The notes beneath the pieces were generated by a model. That model was not told where the DNA came from. It saw nothing but the letters and a program-made list of their open reading frames with translations, and did no database searches. A stretch of DNA of 64,000 bases from Cycas panzhihuaensis (taxonomy: Eukaryota; Cycadophyta), in contig CM041465.1 of the NCBI GenBank assembly GCA_023213395.1, forward strand, positions 84,141,741 through 84,205,740, written 5' to 3'. The position numbers and the translations under genes are program-made. This document shows, piece by piece, positions 58,544-64,000 of this stretch (position 1 is its first letter; the number at the start of each line of letters is the position of its first letter).

Positions 58544-58921
58544 TATATATATATTGAAAGAAAGAAAGAATTATAAAATAATTAAAGACTAAAAAAATAT
58601 TATAAAATTAAAAATCTAAAAACATGGCTCTAAGATAAGCCCAAATAATACCTACTTCAAAGGGTACTCATTAATGGGGTTAAACTATAATGACAACCCT
58701 TAACTTTTGAGCCTAACCCTTTTTTTCATTTTCTTTCTAACATTAATGACCCTAAACTATAATGACAACCCTTAGCTTTTGAGCATAACCCTGTTTTATT
58801 TATTTGCTTTCTAACATTGATGACCCTTTTTATGTTCATTTATTATTATGATTTTAGATCTCTTTTCATTACATACTTCACTTCCTCTCTTTGTTAGTAT
58901 CTTGCAGCTAAAAAGGGACTT
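58544..58921 (+). other. TAT element 3' region and polypurine tract
   Basis: A-rich stretch, then two copies of a 72-bp unit (starts at 58681 and 58753, anchor taaactataatgacaaccct). The tract AAAAAGGGA at 58910-58918 lies just before the TAT 3' LTR and fits a polypurine tract. Confidence 0.6.
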
Positions 58922-60879
58922 TGTACTACTCATATGGGCTCCAAAAAGGATGGATAATTTGCCATTTTTAAGGCCCACTCTACACTTGCTTCTAGTTGCT
59001 TTGAGTATTTAGTTTATCTTACCTATTTGGTAGCTTTTGCATTAATTTCCTATATAGTTTACATGTTACTAACTTGTGTAAGTGGTAATGCTCTCCAAGT
59101 GTTTATTGTAGGTTTTGGTGCTTGCAAAGTAGCTTGGAGTTTGCCCTTGTTCTTCCCCCTTCTCATCCTTTTCCATACAAAAATTTAGTGCATATTATGC
59201 AATTATTATGCTACTAGAATTCCATTAGAAAGGTCGCAAAAAATGTTAGTATTGAAGTGTGTTTTGATGTGTTTTTTTTAGTATTTTAAATTTTAATATG
59301 AACTTTTTTTGTCATAATCTAATGTGATAAGTAAAAATGTTTCTAGATTTTTTCTATAAAGTCACTTTTAATATTATATATAGCCTAATATATTATGAGC
59401 CTTTTGGTAAATTGGAGAGTTATGAGTTGCATAAAAAGGGTTTGAATTTGTTACTTAATTCCTTTCATTAGGTATTCCCCTCAAAACCCTAATTTAATAA
59501 GTTTATATATAATAGAAAAAAATCTTATAAATTGTTATTCTGTTTGATAAGTTTATTTTGAAAAGAAAAACATTAGAAAATATGTTAGTTTTCTTATTGT
59601 TTAAGCAGTGTTATCTTCCCTCACTTCATATGTAAGATTTTATTTTAAAATGAAAAAGGTCATAAACAAAAGGAAACGAAGAAAGAAAGATTAAAATTTT
59701 CTTTTTTATTCTTATGTTGTATACTATATTTGCATATTGGTTTTGGTGTATGTCTTCTTGAAGGCCCAATGAGAAAGAGATTCACACTTGTTACAAGTTC
59801 TTAAATTTATAGGGAAACATCATTATTTGGTTAATTAGGTTGTTTATTATTTGCATACAATCAAAATTACATATTGGTTGCATTAGGATGTGAATTATTT
59901 TCTCTTTAGCCTCTATTAAGAAATAGGGTCATCTTTCCACCAAAGAGAGAAGATAATTTTCTTTCTACTTAGGTATCATTGCTAAATTATAGTGACCATC
60001 TTATACCTTTAGGTGTTGAGTCTATAATCCATGTGCCAAATAGGTGATTAAAGGGCACTTATCCTCACCATGTGCTTATGTGTGGGGTATAAATAGTTAA
60101 GTGAGATTTATCCCTACTAGTTAGAGTAGTGACCTCTATCTTCTTCACCTTATATAAGCTTGAGGTTTGTTATAATTAGATGTAAGCACTACCAAGTCAC
60201 CCTCACACTTATACAAGAGCCATTGCTAGTATTGATAAATCCCCATCAACTTATCCATGAGAAGATCTATACTATTGTCTTGATTCCTTTAGACCTCTCA
60301 CTCTAGCTAGTCCTCTCTTCAATTATTTAGATTAAGTCTATCATTTTAAGGTCAAGTAGGGGTTTAGTTTAGGTTAGGTCAAGTAGCTTGGGAGGGTTTA
60401 ATTGCATAGAATAGGAATGTAACTATGTAGGAGTTATATGCATTTGTGCTCAATCAGTTGCCTTACACTGTGAGAGCTTTTTGTGTATTGATTCATCCTT
60501 CCAAGGACATTAACTATTGTTTGATAGATCTTATCTCAAGCTATGATTTATTAGCTTTCAATTAATATCCATCAATTTATGCATGATTGTCTAATTTACT
60601 TACATACACCACATCTTTCATTTGTTAGTTTGTTGATTTTAGATTTTATTTTCTCTTTTATTTTTATCTTTTTTAGCATATTACATACACCTATATGTTG
60701 CCCTTAGCCTACTCAATTAAATAAAGTGTTTATCTTCCCCACACCTTATATATAAGAGATGCTTGAGCACCTTATAAGGGGCATATGCTTGCACCCCTCC
60801 TTACTTGGATCCCCCTTACACTTAGTTCTATGCTACAATTATAATTTACCTATGCTCTCCTCCCACACATCTATATTTA
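58922..60879 (+). repeat. TAT element 3' LTR (uninterrupted)
   Basis: Begins TGTACTACT. Aligned with the split 5' LTR at 8121-9588 plus 17198-17640. The end, ctatattta, is placed by the end of similarity and may be a few bases off. Confidence 0.8.
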
Positions 60880-61545
60880 GAAGTCTTGAATAGAAATCTT
60901 AGTTTTTTATATCTTTATACCACTTGCAATTAGTAATTTAAATAAAGGCCTATTAGAATTTATTATATTCTCATGTTCATTATGCTATCATGTTAACTAA
61001 TATAATTCTTTATTAATTAAATTTAAGGATACAAATAGGATTTTATCCTTGTAGAAGAAAGGATGGATGTGAAAATATATCTACATCTTTTTTAATCATT
61101 CTTGTGTATCCTTATTATTTCTTAGATAAAAAGATTATAATTGAACCTTTATGTTTTAAATAATTACCCCTTTTGTTCCTTTTGAGTCCTTGGATGTGAT
61201 TCCTTCCTTAATTAGTTAATCTTCACTTCGTAGTTACTCCTCCTTTCTAGAAAAAAAAATCTAATTAACACTTTCTATAAGTATGTAGATGTTAATTAAT
61301 AAGTAATTCACTATTATTTGTAGTGATATAACCAAGTATATAGATTGTTCAAGATCCTTAACTTATTTAGAGAGTTATTCATATTTTTGGGCCAAGGTAT
61401 TTCAAGGAGGAGGAATGCTTAATAAGTAATAGATCTTGAATAGAGCTCTATAATGGCCCTGTATTGCTTCCTTTATCTATAAATTTATGCACATATATAA
61501 AAATCATAAAAAAAATACATAGAATAAAAAATGAATTATCAAAAT
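60880..61545. other. Unassigned flank between the nest and C5
   Basis: AT-rich, no open frame of note, no recognised repeat. Presumably target DNA to the right of the TAT element. Confidence 0.5.
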
Positions 61546-61842
61546 TAAAAAGGGTTAATGACATAAGGTCATTACATTAGTTGATTATTTCGAAAAAGGG
61601 TCTTAAGTGAACTTTAAATTAGATCACTTAAGTGAAATGCACTTTCATGTACATTATGTGTAATTTCATTTCACCTAACTCTAATGCTCCCTCTCTCAAT
61701 ATAAAAGTAAAGCTCAATGGAGGAGATTCATTCTTACCTCCCCATTTTGTGAGAGCTACTTTCTTTCTCTCAAGTCTCTCTTGCTCCCATGTTTGGATTT
61801 GTGTTTAATGCATGAACATAAAGGATAGATCCACTCTTTTCA
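61546..61842 (+). repeat. C5 5' LTR
   Basis: Starts taaaaaggg (TG changed) and ends CTTTTCA. Matches the C1 and C3 LTRs. Confidence 0.9.
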
Positions 61843-61844
61843 TG

Positions 61845-61856
61845 TGGTATCAGAGA
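61845..61856 (+). promoter_or_regulatory. C5 primer binding site (initiator tRNA-Met)
   Basis: TGGTATCAGAGA, one mismatch at the last base. Confidence 0.87.
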
Positions 61857-63870
61857 TTGCTTCCTTCATATTCCCCACTTACACTTGCAATAGATCCATC
61901 ACTTCCTTCTCCCCCACAATCCATGTGGTGAAGGAGATTGTGAAAGTGAATTTAGAAATATTTTTAAGTTATTATGATAGCATATTTTGTATTGTTTGAT
62001 TTTCCTTTCTCTTTTACAGGTTTGGAAGCATAATACAAGGAGTTGTAAGGCCCAAGGATTTCAATCCTTTGCTAACCATTCATGCTATCTCATTCTTCTT
62101 TTTCTTTTCCCTTTTTTATCCATTTAACAAGGGGAAATGCTGCTGAAATGTTTCTTGCATTTAGAAGAATGATTATAAGGGGAGGTTTAACCTATTTTTT
62201 TAAAGAATTTCAAGCCATTTAAAATATCTATCATTGTATGATCTGACCTTGCCTATATTGGGATCCTGGTGATCAAAAAATGATTTAAATTTCATATGGT
62301 ATCATGTGTTAATGAGATATTAGCAAGTTGAAATTTCTGTAGAAATATAATTTGATTGCTAAACTTCATAGGTCTGCAAAATTTTCTATAGAGATCCAAT
62401 TGAAGTGATTCTAATTTTTAAAGATGGATATCTGAGTCTAATTTCTAGCACAAAATTTAGCACCTAATTTGGATGTTGTATGAGGAAGTTATTTGCTATT
62501 TTAGTGAACAACAATTATTTTTAGTCAGAATTCTGGAAAAATATAATTTCCTAACTTTGTGGGGCTGTCAAAAAAATTTCAGAACTCATTTGGACCTAAT
62601 TCCACTTTCTAAAGATGACGCTCTGAATCTAGTTTCCAGCACAAAAACTGGCACTCCATTTCAACATCATGGGAGAAAGTTATTGCTGATTTAGTGAAGA
62701 CTACATTTTTTTATATTAACAAAAAAAAAAGTGAAGAAATTTTCTTTCTTCTTTTTATAAGGATTAAAAGCCCATTTTAAAAGTGAGAAAAAACACCTAT
62801 ACCATAGCAATATTTGGTGTCCTCACTTACTTATTAGCATTTCGTTTTATCACTCTAAAGACACTTCAAGCAAGCACTCCAAGTAAGCATTCTATTTTCA
62901 GTTAAATGTACGTTTAATGCAATTTGATAATCTTTTCACTCTTCCTAAAATGAACACATCATATACGCTATTTTCTGCCATCTTGTACCTGTTCACACAC
63001 TTACCAAGGTTGAGATACCTTGGTTAGTAGAATGATGTTCCATAAAGGAGGTGTGGGTTTCAAGTTGGGACTGGACTAAACTGGAATATTTGTGAGGTTT
63101 GGTTAGCCATACCATCATGCCTCAATCAGGGATCATCCTGATAACCAACTGGGAAAATTGAAACTTTAATACAAGATTAAAATATACCTAATCCAATATC
63201 CATCATAGCCATGGGTATGCACATACCACTCTTTAGAGGAGGTATATTGCTGCTCATTGGTGAACTGGGTGAGGATTGGGAGTACTTGGGCTCTATTGTG
63301 ACTTAGATTTCATCGCCAACCACGATTTCGGGTATCACGGGTGAAGGCCAACTTAATTCTACTAGAAGCCTAGGCATCCCTTCAACAACCTTAACTACAT
63401 GTTGGACACAAGTTAGAGGTTATTAGGTTGATTACACATCCTACATTTAAGTTTCAAGTTATGTAAACCTAATGTATCAGCTTCTACATTGCCCTACAAT
63501 CTTGTATATTGATCACTTACTTATTTGTAAAAAGTGATCCATAGTGTAATCATAATCATAGTGCTTCTCATATTCCTACTTCATCAGGTTAATATTTACC
63601 ACAAGTATTAGTGGCCAATTTTTATCATAGTGCTTCTCATATTCCTGCTGCGTCAGGTTAATATTTGTCACAAGTGTTGGTGACTTTTCTCTAAGTTTCT
63701 CCCTTCATCTTTAAGCAACCATTCTCACTTCTTCTTCCTTCTACTACACTACTTTATTATATTTCCCATTCATAAATAGTGATTAGTTATTTATTACCAT
63801 CACTTTTATAGTCCCTTGTTCATTTCTTCCCTTCTAAAAAGACACCATGTCTTCATAGTTCAAACAAAAT
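61857..63870 (+). other. C5 5' leader
   Basis: Conserved with C1 and C3. It has the 190-bp tandem duplication (anchors at 62432 and 62623). The 73-codon open frame at 62473-62694 lies in it but is not kept open in C1 or C3. Confidence 0.78.
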
Positions 63871-64000
63871 GTGAACTGCATTCTAAAAGGGAAAGAAAAT
63901 TGGGACATGTGGTTCACTAGTGTCAGAAATGCTATAAAGTATGAAGGTCTATGGAGAGATCACTTATAACCTACACCACCTGTTGCAACTATAGCTACCA
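63871..64000 (+). pseudogene. C5 gag, 5' fragment
   Basis: The start position reads GTG where C1 has ATG. The frame then gives NCILKGKENWDMWFTS and RNAIKYEGLWRDHL, then a TAA at a likely Gln codon and PTPPVATIAT up to the window end. It is clearly the same gag as in C1 and C3 and better preserved at its head. Confidence 0.85.

Larger units (their letters stand above)
8121..60879 (+). mobile_element. TAT-lineage Ty3/gypsy element, host of the nest
   Basis: One old element spread over 52.8 kb. Similar LTRs of about 1.9 kb lie at 8121-9588 joined to 17198-17640, and at 58922-60879. Between them, on the plus strand, gag, protease, RT, RNase H and integrase occur in gypsy order once insertions C1, G2, C2 and C3/C4 are removed, leaving about 12.1 kb. 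RT reads SLMDGF and FTTTWGTF, and integrase reads ATKYFTKWIEA. These are TAT-type signatures. Precise ends are uncertain: gaagt at 8119-8123 and 60880-60884 could be the target duplication if the first bases of the 5' LTR were lost. Confidence 0.82.
61546..64000 (+). mobile_element. C5: Ty1/copia element, same family as C1 and C3, cut by window end
   Basis: Only the 5' LTR, primer site, the full 2-kb leader and the start of gag lie in the window. The leader has no C4-like insertion and so shows the original sequence across the C4 target site (ataagg at 62757-62762). Its 3' half and target duplication lie beyond 64000. Confidence 0.9.

Noticed and set aside
8121-60884. gaagt at 8119-8123 and 60880-60884 as a certain TAT target duplication
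   Set aside because: It requires loss of the first bases of the 5' LTR and a non-canonical LTR end, and a 5-base match near a fuzzy boundary can be chance.

Overview
This window looks like repeat-rich nuclear DNA from a flowering plant with a large genome. It is AT-rich, CpG looks scarce by eye almost everywhere, and nearly all of it is degenerate LTR retrotransposons of typical plant Ty3/gypsy and Ty1/copia lineages. I see no intact host gene, no tRNA or rRNA gene and no bacterial-type feature. The species cannot be named from the sequence.

Layout. (1) 1-1132: unassigned flank. (2) 1138-7223: a decayed chromodomain-bearing Ty3/gypsy element (G1) on the minus strand, with two LTRs of about 295 bp and an exact 5-bp target duplication (aatat). 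(3) 7229-8120: flank. (4) 8121 to about 60879: one giant nest. The host is a Ty3/gypsy TAT-lineage element on the plus strand, about 12 kb when the insertions are subtracted, with LTRs of about 1.9 kb. Its 5' LTR is split by copia C1 (9589-17192, minus strand, target site ctata). Its gag is split by a tandem gypsy element G2 with the form LTR-internal-LTR-internal-LTR (20120-31834, target site tcttc/tcttt). Its protease is split by copia C2 (32829-38918, target site atatt). Its 3' region is split by copia C3 (43288-58543). C3 itself carries copia C4 (44502-52125, target site taagg) in its leader. (5) About 60880-61545: flank. (6) 61546-64000: copia C5, cut off by the window end.

C1, C3 and C5 are one copia family: LTRs of about 297 bp, the same long 2-kb leader and the same gag start. 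C1 (7604 bp) and C3 (about 7627 bp once C4 is removed) agree in length. All gag and pol regions carry stop codons and frameshifts. The best-preserved pieces are a 305-codon copia RT in C4, a 170-codon RNase H in C1 and a 254-codon RT stretch in the second unit of G2.

The most interesting part is the leader of C4 (about 44990-47210). Between its primer binding site and gag it holds a piece that reads as a host TPR-domain protein, resembling the plant DnaJ/TPR family. After it come a GC- and CpG-rich exon-like island, a C-rich tandem repeat with an AT palindromic core, and a G-rich repeat. This is consistent with capture of host sequence by a retrotransposon. Other points worth a second look are the tandem G2 element whose two units share many of the same lesions, a conserved 190-bp tandem duplication in the leader of the C1/C3/C5 family, and the lack of a matching target duplication around C3.
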